From an uncultured Alphaproteobacteria bacterium (lineage in GTDB: Bacteria > Pseudomonadota > Alphaproteobacteria > Rhizobiales > Ancalomicrobiaceae), in NCBI GenBank assembly GCA_937892955.1, contig CALBKH010000012.1, positions 1 through 64,000 on the forward strand: a stretch of 64,000 nucleotides of DNA, read 5' to 3'. Positions 1 to 8,354 of this stretch are shown piece by piece. The translations under genes and the position numbers were made by a program. Each line of letters begins with the position of its first letter. Within the stretch, counting starts at the first letter, position 1. The notes below the pieces were generated by a model that was given only the letters and a program-made list of their open reading frames with translations, was not told where the DNA came from and did not search any database.

Positions 1-302
1 AATCACGTCAGTAGACGGTCGTCGAGGGCTATCCGCGCACAGGTCTCATCATACCAGTCTTGCGAAATTCTGACCGTTTTCCGGGCGGTTCGGTTTCGAA
101 GGTCGGTGCTCCGACGTCCCCTCTCCCCTCGTGGGGGAGGGACAGGGAGAGGGGTATACGACCTGTCCTCGAACTCTTGCGCTTGCGGAGTCTTCCGGAG
201 TGACCCCTCTCTCCGTCTCTCCCCCACAAGGGGGGAGAGGACCGGATGCGAGGGCCTTGGGTAGATCCACGCCGATCGAGACGAAAATTCGTGAGCGCGG
301 CA
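1..302. other. gene-free window edge with repeat element
   Basis: No convincing coding region is seen here. The stretch lies downstream of the flagellar operon and contains the paired GC-rich palindromic repeat described separately at 118-241. Open frames through it on both strands are low-complexity translations of that repeat, so they were not called. No obvious terminator other than the repeat arms follows flgL. Confidence 0.6.
118..241. repeat. inverted-pair palindromic repeat, copy 1
   Basis: Two GC-rich arms, about 118-155 and 203-241, are approximate reverse complements of each other, separated by about 47 bp of unique sequence. Each arm also contains its own short internal dyad (CCCCTCGTGGGG type) and a conserved GGGACAGGGAG core. 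Related pairs occur at 19918-20035 and 48038-48222 in this window. This looks like a REP/BIME-like or MITE-like intergenic element; I cannot assign it to a named family. Confidence 0.75.
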
Positions 303-1802
303 TCAAATGTAGTTGGTCAGCGACATCTTGTAGAGGATCGACGTCGCCTGATAGCTCGCCTGCATCTGCGTCTGCAACGCCAGGAGTTGCGTGGCGACCT
401 CGGTCTGATCGGTGTTGATCGTGTCGTCGATCACCTTCTGGTAGGTGGCCGCCATGGCGGTGTGGCGAGTCTTCGCCTGGCTCGCCGCTTGCGCCGCGCC
501 GGCGACCTCGACCTGGACCGCCGCGATGCTCTGCACGCCGGCCGGAATGCCGAGATTGCCCTTGGCCCGGAGCAGCAGCTGGGTGTGCACCTCGCTGTCG
601 GTGGCCGTGCCGCCGGACACGTTGGAAGCGGTGATCACCGCCATCTGCCGCAGTGCCCACGAGAAGGCCTGTTCGTTCGCCCGCATGCCGTAATTGACGG
701 TGACCGACGTGTCGACGTGCGCCGTCACGTCGGTGCGCGCCCGCGACGCATCGTTGGTGCCGACGTACCACTGCACCGTGCTGGTGTAGCCCGTATCGGC
801 GACCAGCGCCGTCGCCGTGTCGAAGGGAGGTCCGTCGACCCTGAGCGGCGCATTCCCGTTGACGGTGTCGAAGAACTCGTTGCCCGTCTGCATCGCCGAA
901 GCGGCGACCAGATCGGTCTTCGCCACCGACTGGAGCTTGGTATCGAGCAGGCTCGACAGATTGTCGGCGGTGTCGGCCGCCGTCGCGCCGATCTGGAAGG
1001 TGTTCTTCGAGGCGTCGGTGGTATCGCCCGCCGTCAGCTCGATCTTCGCCGTGGTCCCGTCCGGCAGCCCGAAGGTGACGGTGATCTTCTCGCCGTTCTC
1101 GGGCTGACCGGAGAAAGAGACGTTCAGAGCCGCCGGTGATCCGCTCGGTCCGGCGACGATGGCGTTGGACAGCGTCGAGGTGACCGCCGACAACTTCATA
1201 CCGAAGGGATGCGACCCGTCCTCGGCGAGAGTGACGGTGCCCGCGGCCGAAGCGATGGTCAGTCGGCCACGCCCGTCGGCGCCCTGATCGGCCTGCAGGC
1301 GCTCGCTCATCAACTGCTTCAGGCCGGCCTTGCCGTTGGCGCCGTCCAGCATCTCGTCGACGCCGACCACCGGCTTGGTGTCGGTCGCCGAGCCGGAGAA
1401 GATGTAGCGCCCGGCCACGTCGCTGTTGAGCAGCGCCGTGAAGGCGTTGAGACTGTCGAGCGAATAGGTCTGGGAGTCGGTGACGCCGGTGGTCGACAGA
1501 TTGAAGGAATTCGGGTCGAGGTTGCCTTTGAGATCGGAAACCAGGGTCGACAACTGCGACAGCGTCTTGTCGCCGACCCGCATGCGCACGTCGAGCGTTT
1601 CGATCGTCTGCTGGAAGCCCTCCACCCGGCCGAGTTTGGTCTGATAGGCGAGCGCCAGATCGCGCGAACCGCCGAGACCGCCGTAGGTCTGCGAGCGAAC
1701 GCCGGTCGACAGTTGCTGCGACAGACCGTCGAGACGGGTGCGCATCGTTCCGAGCTGCTGCACCAGCTGGTCCGAATATCCGGTGGCGGTGATCCGGGTC
1801 AT
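303..1802 (-). CDS. flgL: flagellar hook-associated protein FlgL (HAP3)
   Basis: The 499-residue product has the bipartite flagellin/HAP3 layout. A conserved helical N terminus starts MTRITATGYSDQLVQQL and includes LSTGVRSQTYGGL. A variable central domain (about residues 170-370) follows. The C-terminal helical region ends YQATSILYKMSLTNYI. FlgL sits at the junction between hook and filament, exported through the flagellar type III apparatus. The gene is last of flgE-flgK-flgL on the minus strand, 19 bp after flgK, so it is probably co-transcribed. A filament flagellin is less likely because the neighbour is FlgK and the protein is longer than typical alphaproteobacterial flagellins. Confidence 0.9.
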   Translation of the reverse strand: MTRITATGYSDQLVQQLGTMRTRLDGLSQQLSTGVRSQTYGGLGGSRDLALAYQTKLGRVEGFQQTIETLDVRMRVGDKTLSQLSTLVSDLKGNLDPNSFNLSTTGVTDSQTYSLDSLNAFTALLNSDVAGRYIFSGSATDTKPVVGVDEMLDGANGKAGLKQLMSERLQADQGADGRGRLTIASAAGTVTLAEDGSHPFGMKLSAVTSTLSNAIVAGPSGSPAALNVSFSGQPENGEKITVTFGLPDGTTAKIELTAGDTTDASKNTFQIGATAADTADNLSSLLDTKLQSVAKTDLVAASAMQTGNEFFDTVNGNAPLRVDGPPFDTATALVADTGYTSTVQWYVGTNDASRARTDVTAHVDTSVTVNYGMRANEQAFSWALRQMAVITASNVSGGTATDSEVHTQLLLRAKGNLGIPAGVQSIAAVQVEVAGAAQAASQAKTRHTAMAATYQKVIDDTINTDQTEVATQLLALQTQMQASYQATSILYKMSLTNYI

Positions 1803-1821
1803 GATCTCACTCCCACCCGCC

Positions 1822-3687
1822 TCAGATGTTCATCAGCGCGTCGAGCATGTCCTTGGCGGTGGACATCACTCGGGCATTGGCGGCATAGGCCGACTGGAGT
1901 TGGATCAACCGCGCCAGTTCCTGGTCGACGTTGACCCCGGACGCCGTCTTCATCCGCTCCACGAGGTTCGACTGGATGGTCGACTGGCTGTCGAGCGCCG
2001 ACGAGGCCGAAGCGGTCGCCGCGCCCCAGAACGACACCATCCGGTCGGCGAAGTTGGCGAGCGTCGTGGAGAAGCCGTGGCCCTCCGAGGCCATGCCGGT
2101 CTCCGAACCGAAATCGAAGACCGTCTTCTCCAGGCGATCGAGCAGCGCCTGCGGTCGGGTCGCGTCGCCCGCGTCCGTCGCCGGGCTCGTCTGCCACTGC
2201 ACCAACAGCGACGGATCGGCGATCACCGCCGCGTTGACGGCGATACGGGTGGCGAAGCCGGTCTTCTGGGAGCCCCTCTCGAAGCTGCCGGTATAGTAGT
2301 CGGTGGTGGCGCCGTCGACGAAGAGCGGTAGTCCGGTCTCCCCGTCCTGCAGCGCCGTCGAGGTGATGTCCGCCGACAGCCCGGTCACCCGTGTGGTGAC
2401 CCCGCCGTCGTCGAGGATCTCCAGCACCTCGCCCGAAGGGTTCGACACCGAGAAGCCGCCGCCGAGCGCCGTCTGGATCTGCGCCGCCACCGAGCCCATG
2501 CCGGCCGAGAAGTCGATGCCGTAGACGGTGTCGTTCGCCTTCGACGTGGCGCTGTCGTCGAGCGGCAGCGCCGCCGGATCGTCGACGCGGACGAAGGTCA
2601 CCGTCTTCGCCTCGCCGGAGGCGACATCGGTGTAGGTGAAGGTGACCCGGTTGCCCTGCTGCAGGCCGGTGAGATCGACGTCGAAACCGTTCGAGCTTCC
2701 CGAGGTCACCGCCGTGCCTTCGACCGTGCGGTTCGACATGGCTTCGGCGAGACCGGCGGCGATGTCGTCGAGCTGCGCCTGGGCATCGACCAGGGTGTGA
2801 TCGCGCAGTTCGACGAGCGCGGCGAGCGATCCCGAGCGCAACGTGCCGCTGGCGATGAGATCGATCACCTGCGAGCCGTTGTCGGCGACGCGGATGGTGC
2901 CGACGGTGCGTTCGGCGTCGTCCTTCGACCACACCGTGCCGGCGGTCAGCGTGCCGCGCGCGTCGAATTCGAACTGGGTGCCGTGATCGGAGACCAGCGA
3001 CAGGCCGGAGGTGGTGAACACCGAGAGATGGCCGTCGGCGCTCTCCAACGTGCCGATGTCCATGTAGGACGACAGTTGCCGCACCGCCTCGTCGCGCGCG
3101 TCGAGGAGGTTGGATACGTCCCGGCCCGCCGCCTGTTGACCGACGACCTGGCTGTTGAGATCGGCGATCTGCTTGGTCAGCCCGTTGACCTTGGTGATCT
3201 GGTCGGCGATCTCCGACTCGGCCGAGGTCCGGAGGCTCTGGATGTCGTTCGAAGCCTGATTGAGCTGGCTCGCCAACACCTGCGCCTTGTCGACGAACGC
3301 CGATTTGCTCGACGGATCGTCCGGGCTGGTCGCCAGCGACTGCAGCGCCTGATCGAAATCGGTGATCGCGCCGGAGATGTTGGCACCGGCGTCGGTCTTG
3401 CCCATGTACTGGTCGATCTGCGTCAGGTACTTCGACTGGGTGTCGAGATAGGCGCTGGGCGAGGTCGACTGCAGCAACTGGCTCCAGATCGTCTTGTCGA
3501 ACTCGCGGTTCACGACCGCTTTGAGGCCGAAGACGCCCTGGAGCCCCTGGTAGTCGACCGTGCCGACCCGCTTGGCGGTGTAACCCGCCTGGCCGGCACG
3601 GGCGATGTTCTGCGCGACGATGCCGGTCTCGGTCTGGTTGAGCTGCATGCCCGCGACCGCGATCGAAAGCGCAGATCCGATGGTCAT
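1822..3687 (-). CDS. flgK: flagellar hook-associated protein FlgK (HAP1)
   Basis: The 621-residue product begins MTIGSALSIAVAGMQLNQTE and has the flagellar rod/hook N-terminal motif (NIARAGQAGYTAKRV, near residues 28-42). It ends with the family C-terminal helix (LIQLQSAYAANARVMSTA). The long middle region carries predicted helices followed by beta-rich domains, as in other HAP1 proteins. FlgK forms the first junction ring between hook and filament. It lies between flgE (39 bp upstream) and flgL on the same strand, which supports the call. Confidence 0.92.
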   Translation of the reverse strand: MTIGSALSIAVAGMQLNQTETGIVAQNIARAGQAGYTAKRVGTVDYQGLQGVFGLKAVVNREFDKTIWSQLLQSTSPSAYLDTQSKYLTQIDQYMGKTDAGANISGAITDFDQALQSLATSPDDPSSKSAFVDKAQVLASQLNQASNDIQSLRTSAESEIADQITKVNGLTKQIADLNSQVVGQQAAGRDVSNLLDARDEAVRQLSSYMDIGTLESADGHLSVFTTSGLSLVSDHGTQFEFDARGTLTAGTVWSKDDAERTVGTIRVADNGSQVIDLIASGTLRSGSLAALVELRDHTLVDAQAQLDDIAAGLAEAMSNRTVEGTAVTSGSSNGFDVDLTGLQQGNRVTFTYTDVASGEAKTVTFVRVDDPAALPLDDSATSKANDTVYGIDFSAGMGSVAAQIQTALGGGFSVSNPSGEVLEILDDGGVTTRVTGLSADITSTALQDGETGLPLFVDGATTDYYTGSFERGSQKTGFATRIAVNAAVIADPSLLVQWQTSPATDAGDATRPQALLDRLEKTVFDFGSETGMASEGHGFSTTLANFADRMVSFWGAATASASSALDSQSTIQSNLVERMKTASGVNVDQELARLIQLQSAYAANARVMSTAKDMLDALMNI

Positions 3688-3726
3688 GGCGAGAACTCCG
3701 GAACCGAGAACGCGGGTTCATCGTCC

Positions 3727-5052
3727 TCAGCGGACGATGGCGAGGATGTCCTGCATCATGTTGTCGGCGGTCGAAATCACCTTCGAATTCGCCGAATAGG
3801 CCTGCTGGGTGATGATCATCTTCGAGAACTCGTCGGCGATGTCGACGTTCGAAGCCTCGAGCGCCTGCCCGGTGATGGTCGCACCGGAGGATTCCACCGC
3901 CGGGCCGGAATCGCGCGTCACCGAGAAGGCGCCACCGTCCATGCGCTTCAGCCCGGCGTCGCCGGCGAAGGAGAACAGCGTCAGTTCGGCCACGTCGACC
4001 TGCTGGCCGTTGGAATAGGTCGCCGTCAGACGCCCGCTGGCATCGACCGCCACGCCGGTGAGGTTGCCCGAGGCGTAACCGTCCTGCGAGATCGAATTGA
4101 CCGTCACCGTGGCGCCGGTCGTCGCATACTCGGTGATGCCGTCGCTGCCGTAGGAGAGACGGATGGTGCCGAGATCGTTGCCGTCGACGGTGAGGCTCGG
4201 GATGTCGAGGTGATCGGTCGGCGAGGTCAACTGACCGGCGCTGTCGAAGGAGAAGTCCGAACCGGCGTTGGTCCACATCGTCGACGCGCCGGTCGCGGTC
4301 GAATCGGACTTGTAGAAGAGGTTCCAGGTATCCGGGCTGGCGCCGGTCTTGGCCCAGCGCAACTGCACGTTCACCGCCGAACCCTTGGCGTCGTAACAGG
4401 TGATCTGACCGCCGTTGAGCGAGGCATCCTGGAACGACTGATCGTCCAGCGCCTGGACCGTGGCCAAGGTCGGATCGCCCCAGGTCGAAGCGTCGACGAC
4501 GGCGACCGACGAATTGGCCGGAAGGTTGGCGTTGTAGTCGATCTGGGTCGAGGCCTTGGCGGCGAGCAGACCGGTCGGCAGCTTGACCGCCGACGTCGCA
4601 TCGCCCGCCGGGTTGCCGGTGGTGGTGTCGATCACCCGACCCATCAGATAATAGCCGGCGCCGTTGACCAGATAGCCCTCGCGGTCGATCTCGAAGTCGC
4701 CGCGGCGAGTGTAGTAGTTGGCGCCGCCGAGCAACGTCTTGCCGTCGGACTCGCCCGCTTTCAGTTGCACCTGGAAATAGCCGTCGCCGGAAATCGCCAG
4801 ATGGGTCGCCGACGACGAGGTCGACACCGCCCCCTGCAGCGTGTTGGTCGCCCGCGACAACGCCAGCACCGAGCCGGCGTTCTGGCGGTAGGAGGCCGTG
4901 GCGGCGCCGGAGACGAGGTCCTGGAAGGACGTGTCGACCCGCTTGAACCCGGTAGTCTGCGAGTTGGCGATGTTGCCGGAGATGTTGGTGAGCGCATAGG
5001 CCTGAGCCTGCAGACCCGCCACCGAAGTGATCATCGCATCGAAGATACCCAT
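3727..5052 (-). CDS. flgE: flagellar hook protein FlgE
   Basis: The 441-residue product starts MGIFDAMITSVAGLQAQAYA, has the flagellar basal-body rod motif (NISGNIANSQTTGFKRVD) and ends with the matching C-terminal helix (SANSKVISTADNMMQDI). FlgE polymerises into the flexible hook. The start was chosen at 5052 because the open frame extends upstream without homology, whereas this ATG is preceded by GAGGAG at suitable spacing and begins exactly at the conserved domain. It is first in the flgE-flgK-flgL unit. The promoter must lie in the roughly 295-bp gap to the divergent MoxR gene. Confidence 0.92.
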   Translation of the reverse strand: MGIFDAMITSVAGLQAQAYALTNISGNIANSQTTGFKRVDTSFQDLVSGAATASYRQNAGSVLALSRATNTLQGAVSTSSSATHLAISGDGYFQVQLKAGESDGKTLLGGANYYTRRGDFEIDREGYLVNGAGYYLMGRVIDTTTGNPAGDATSAVKLPTGLLAAKASTQIDYNANLPANSSVAVVDASTWGDPTLATVQALDDQSFQDASLNGGQITCYDAKGSAVNVQLRWAKTGASPDTWNLFYKSDSTATGASTMWTNAGSDFSFDSAGQLTSPTDHLDIPSLTVDGNDLGTIRLSYGSDGITEYATTGATVTVNSISQDGYASGNLTGVAVDASGRLTATYSNGQQVDVAELTLFSFAGDAGLKRMDGGAFSVTRDSGPAVESSGATITGQALEASNVDIADEFSKMIITQQAYSANSKVISTADNMMQDILAIVR

Positions 5053-5347
5053 TCCACGCTCCTCGCCGACAGGATGTCGAAGTGCAGGCGGACCTGCGTC
5101 GGGAGCGAAGAAGCAGATGCCGTGCCAATCCCCTCGAAGCGGTTCGACCCGTTGATTTTCAACGACTTGTCGAAGTGACGCGACTCTCCGGTGAAGCTTC
5201 CGCCACGGCTCGATGGCAATTCCTGCCGGGTCGCCTCGCCCGACCCGGTCGAAACGCCCCGGTACGATCCCCGTCGTTCGCCGCTGGTGCGGCGGCCTCG
5301 CATCCGGGTTATGAAGGGCGGAACCGACCACACCCGAGCGAGGGCCC

Positions 5348-6193
5348 ATGCGCTTCGAAGGCACTTCCGACTACGTCGCCACCGAAGATCTCCGGATCGC
5401 GGTCAACGCCGCCATCACTCTCGAACGCCCGCTTCTGGTGAAGGGTGAGCCGGGCACCGGCAAGACGGTGCTCGCCCGCGAGGTCGCCTCGGCGCTCGGT
5501 CTGCCGCTCATCGAGTGGCACGTGAAGTCGACCACCAAGGCGGCGCAGGGCCTCTACGAATACGACGCGGTCTCCCGCCTGCGCGACGGCCAGATCGGCG
5601 ACGAGCGGGTCAAGGACATCCGCAACTACATCAAGCGCGGCAAGCTGTGGGACGCCTTCACCGCCGAGACCCGGCCGGTGCTGCTGATCGACGAGATCGA
5701 CAAGGCCGACATCGAGTTCCCCAACGATCTCCTGCTCGAGATCGATCGCATGGAGTTCTACGTCTACGAGACCGGCGAGACGATCCGCGCCAAGCGCCGC
5801 CCGGTGGTCATCGTCACCTCCAACAACGAGAAGGAACTGCCCGACGCCTTCCTGCGCCGCTGCTTCTTCCACTACATCCGCTTCCCCGACGCCGACACCA
5901 TGACCTCGATCGTCGAGGTCCATTTCCCCGGCCTGAAGAAGCGCCTGCTCGAGGAGGCGCTGAGGATCTTCTTCTCGGTGCGCGAGGTACCGGGCCTGAA
6001 GAAGAAGCCGTCGACGTCGGAACTTCTCGACTGGATCAAGCTCCTCCTCAACGAGGACATCGACGAGACCACGCTGCGCCAGTCCGATCCGAGGAAGGTG
6101 ATCCCGCCGCTCGCCGGCGCCCTGCTCAAGAACGAGCAGGACGTCCACCTCTTCGAACGGCTGGCGTTCATCTCGCGGCGCGAGGGACGCTGA
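5348..6193 (+). CDS. MoxR-family AAA+ ATPase
   Basis: The 281-residue protein is a compact MoxR-type AAA+ ATPase. The Walker A motif GEPGTGKT is at 33-40, Walker B VLLIDEID at 111-118, sensor-1 Asn in VTSNN near 160, and candidate arginine fingers at R170/R171. MoxR ATPases act as chaperones that mature or activate enzyme complexes together with a von Willebrand A partner; here the candidate partner is the CoxE-like gene at 13401-14576. The ATG is preceded by GAGGG. The gene is transcribed away from flgE and is followed by a convergent small gene only 6 bp away, so it is probably monocistronic. Confidence 0.85.
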   Translation: MRFEGTSDYVATEDLRIAVNAAITLERPLLVKGEPGTGKTVLAREVASALGLPLIEWHVKSTTKAAQGLYEYDAVSRLRDGQIGDERVKDIRNYIKRGKLWDAFTAETRPVLLIDEIDKADIEFPNDLLLEIDRMEFYVYETGETIRAKRRPVVIVTSNNEKELPDAFLRRCFFHYIRFPDADTMTSIVEVHFPGLKKRLLEEALRIFFSVREVPGLKKKPSTSELLDWIKLLLNEDIDETTLRQSDPRKVIPPLAGALLKNEQDVHLFERLAFISRREGR

Positions 6194-6199
6194 GGTCGC

Positions 6200-6553
6200 T
6201 CAGACGACGATGTCGACCGATTTCGTCTTCCCCGATCCGGCCTGCGCCTGTTCTTCGAGTTCCTCGCGGAACTTCGCCTCGAGCTTCCGCCGCTCCTCCA
6301 GCGAGAGCGCGTCGAAGTCCTCCTGCTTCATGCCCTGACGAGCCAGGAACGACTTGAACATGCGTTGCTCGGGCGTGCCCTTGACATAGCTCATGAACTC
6401 CTCGGTGGCGTCGGCACCGCTCTTCGCCCCCGCGGCGGAACCGCTCTCCCCGAGAGAACTCGCCGTGCCCCCGTTCACCGCAGGCAGATTCTGCCGGAAT
6501 GTTTCTGCCGGAGCCCGGTGGAAACCATATGTCGAAATCCCGGAAATGTTCAT
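6200..6553 (-). CDS. conserved small hypothetical protein
   Basis: The 117-residue product starts MNISGISTYGFHRAP. Its N-terminal half is low complexity and rich in Gly, Ala and Ser. The charged helical C-terminal half includes FMSYVKGTPEQRMFKSFLAR and ends KTKSVDIVV. No signal peptide or membrane segment is seen. The start at 6553 was preferred over upstream starts because GAGAGGCGA precedes it and the region upstream looks non-coding. I do not recognise a function. Convergent with moxR; the next gene upstream on the same strand is a lipoprotein. Confidence 0.6.
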   Translation of the reverse strand: MNISGISTYGFHRAPAETFRQNLPAVNGGTASSLGESGSAAGAKSGADATEEFMSYVKGTPEQRMFKSFLARQGMKQEDFDALSLEERRKLEAKFREELEEQAQAGSGKTKSVDIVV

Positions 6554-6725
6554 GTTCGCCTCTCGTGACGATCGTTTCGTCCGAGCGAAGCAAACCGCGC
6601 GCCATTCGGCCGCCGTGATCGACCCAAATCCTCCCGCCGCGCCGGTTCTCCGGGCGGCGTCGCGAGAATGAACGATCGGACCGAAGCCAGCCGTCCGCGG
6701 ACCTCGCCGCATCGGGAGCCGGATC

Positions 6726-7358
6726 TCACGGAACGTCTCGGGTCGCTCCGCCAGCGGCCGCCGGCGCGGAGGAGGTGCACACCTTCGCCTCCGCCGCGAG
6801 CTTCTCCGCCCCCACCAGTGCCACCAGATCGACGTCGTCGAGCAGCGTCACGTAGTCGCCGGTTTCCGCCGTCTTCAGCCATGTCGAAACGCGGAACTCC
6901 TTCGGTAGCGCCGCCCCCGCCGGTCGACAGCCGTCGACGCCCACCGACAGCGTCCCACCGAAGGCGCCGGGCTCCTTCTCGGATCGCGCTTTGGCTCGCG
7001 CTCGCGCCTCGACGAGCCGTGGCACGTCCGCCGCCGCGATGCGGAAGGCGCGAACCTCCTGCCCCGGCTTCGGCTTCACCGCCGCGAGCCCCGTCTCCGA
7101 GACGAGCGACACCTGCTCGAGTTCGATCTCGATCTTCTCCTCGTCCGATCCGTTCCGCCGCGCCTGCGACATCACCAGCTTCGCCCCGCCCACCGGCGGC
7201 AACGCCTCCTTCGGCATCGCCACCGCCGCCCGGAGCCGCATCGGATCGGTGGTCATCGGATCGAAATTGCGCAACGCCCACATCGTCTTCGCCGGAACAT
7301 GGGAACAACCCGCGAGCACCAGAGCCGCCAGAACGAGCAACGGAAGGGACTTCATCAC
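6726..7358 (-). CDS. putative lipoprotein of unknown function
   Basis: The 210-residue product has a lipoprotein signal peptide with lipobox LAGC and the modified Cys at residue 18 (17 if the second Met is used). The mature part has no recognised domain; it includes VAMPKEALPPVGGAKLVMSQ and a Lys/Glu-rich middle. It is likely anchored in the periplasmic leaflet. It is divergent from the DUF2975-HTH pair, and the shared intergenic region carries an inverted repeat (7385-7412), so the two transcripts may share control. Confidence 0.7.
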   Translation of the reverse strand: MMKSLPLLVLAALVLAGCSHVPAKTMWALRNFDPMTTDPMRLRAAVAMPKEALPPVGGAKLVMSQARRNGSDEEKIEIELEQVSLVSETGLAAVKPKPGQEVRAFRIAAADVPRLVEARARAKARSEKEPGAFGGTLSVGVDGCRPAGAALPKEFRVSTWLKTAETGDYVTLLDDVDLVALVGAEKLAAEAKVCTSSAPAAAGGATRDVP

Positions 7359-7384
7359 TTACCTCCACACGAAACTTTTTATCG

Positions 7385-7412
7385 TTTGACATTAATTTTT
7401 TCGCGTGTCAAA
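7385..7412. promoter_or_regulatory. inverted repeat in divergent promoter region
   Basis: TTTGACA (7385-7391) and TGTCAAA (7406-7412) form an exact inverted repeat around a 14-bp AT-rich spacer, flanked by further symmetric AT pairs. Each arm also contains TTGACA, a good -35 element facing outward on its strand. The site is between the lipoprotein gene (minus) and the DUF2975-HTH pair (plus). A simple reading is overlapping divergent promoters and/or an operator for the HTH protein at 8009. This is inference. Confidence 0.5.
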
Positions 7413-7438
7413 TGATGTCCATCACGAAGGAGCCGACG

Positions 7439-7999
7439 ATGATCGAAGCCGCCCCCTCCCCCGCCGTCGAAGCCTTGCGCGCCCGTATCGGCACGCTCTG
7501 CCGGGTGCTGCGCCTCGCCGCCCCGGCCTATGCGGTCTGGGTCTTCGCTCTCCTGGCGCTGCACTGGTCGGACGGCGCCGACGTCGCCCGCACTTATGGT
7601 CATTGGCTGAAGATCGAGATCCCCGAGGTGCCGGTTGTGTCGCGCGCCGCGGGCTTCCTCACCCACATGGTGGTCTGGGGATCGATCGTCGGCGCCTGCG
7701 TGAACCTGTGGCTGCTCTTCTCCGGCTTCCTCGCCGGCCGCGTCTTCACCGTCGGCACCGCGCTGACTCTGCGCCGCATCGCCCTTTTCGGCCTCGCCGC
7801 CGAAGCCGTCGACATCCTCTCGCGACCGCTCCTGTCGATGCTGGTGACCATCCACCTGCCGCCGGGCAGCCGCCACATCGGCGTCTTCTTCCGGCCCGAG
7901 GACCTGCTGAATCTGATGTTCCTCGGCGGCCTGTTGGCGCTCGCCCACGTCTTCAAGGTCGCCGCCGAGATCGCCGAAGACCACGCCGCCATCGTGTGA
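7439..7999 (+). CDS. DUF2975 family integral membrane protein
   Basis: The 186-residue product has four predicted transmembrane segments, roughly residues 20-45, 65-95, 105-130 and 145-170, matching the DUF2975 layout. The start at 7439 is chosen because AAGGAG lies seven bases upstream; two ATGs just before it lack a ribosome site. DUF2975 genes are commonly paired with a small Cro/C1-type HTH gene, and that is the case here (8009, 9 bp downstream). The molecular function of the family is not known to me. Confidence 0.75.
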   Translation: MIEAAPSPAVEALRARIGTLCRVLRLAAPAYAVWVFALLALHWSDGADVARTYGHWLKIEIPEVPVVSRAAGFLTHMVVWGSIVGACVNLWLLFSGFLAGRVFTVGTALTLRRIALFGLAAEAVDILSRPLLSMLVTIHLPPGSRHIGVFFRPEDLLNLMFLGGLLALAHVFKVAAEIAEDHAAIV

Positions 8000-8008
8000 G
8001 GCCCGCCG

Positions 8009-8230
8009 ATGCCGATCGTCGTCAATCTCGACGTCATGCTCGCCCGCCGCAAGATGCGTTCCCGCGAACTCGCCGAGCGCATCGGCATCACCGAGCCGAA
8101 CGTCTCGCTGCTCAAATCCGGCAAGGTGAAGGGCATTCGCTTCGACACGCTCGAGGCGATCTGCCGCGTCCTCGACTGCCAGCCGGGCGATCTCCTGGAA
8201 TTTCGCGACGAGACGGAGCAAACTCGTTGA
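8009..8230 (+). CDS. Cro/C1-type HTH transcriptional regulator (YozG-like)
   Basis: The 73-residue protein is a single helix-turn-helix domain: RELAERIGITEPNVSLLKSG followed by a conserved FDTLEAICRVLDCQPGDLL tail typical of the small XRE/YozG class. GAGG overlaps the upstream stop and serves as ribosome site. It is translationally close to the DUF2975 gene, so the pair probably forms one operon. The 7385-7412 inverted repeat upstream is a candidate operator for autoregulation. Confidence 0.85.
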   Translation: MPIVVNLDVMLARRKMRSRELAERIGITEPNVSLLKSGKVKGIRFDTLEAICRVLDCQPGDLLEFRDETEQTR

Positions 8231-8271
8231 ATATCAGATATTTCATCGAGAATTCGCGCGTCCTGTCACGA

Positions 8272-8289
8272 CTGTCATACGCCTGTCAT
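8272..8289 (+). promoter_or_regulatory. PHO box (PhoB site) candidate
   Basis: CTGTCAT-ACGC-CTGTCAT is two exact 7-bp direct repeats with a 4-bp spacer, the arrangement of the rhizobial and enterobacterial PHO box. A third partial copy, CTGTCAC, lies just upstream at 8263-8269. It points toward the histidine phosphatase gene whose likely start is 66 bp downstream, suggesting induction on phosphate limitation. Confidence 0.6.
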
Positions 8290-8354
8290 GGTAACGTGTT
8301 CGCGAGCGTGCTATCGGCTCCGCTCGGTTGACCACGACCACGAGACGCCTCCCG

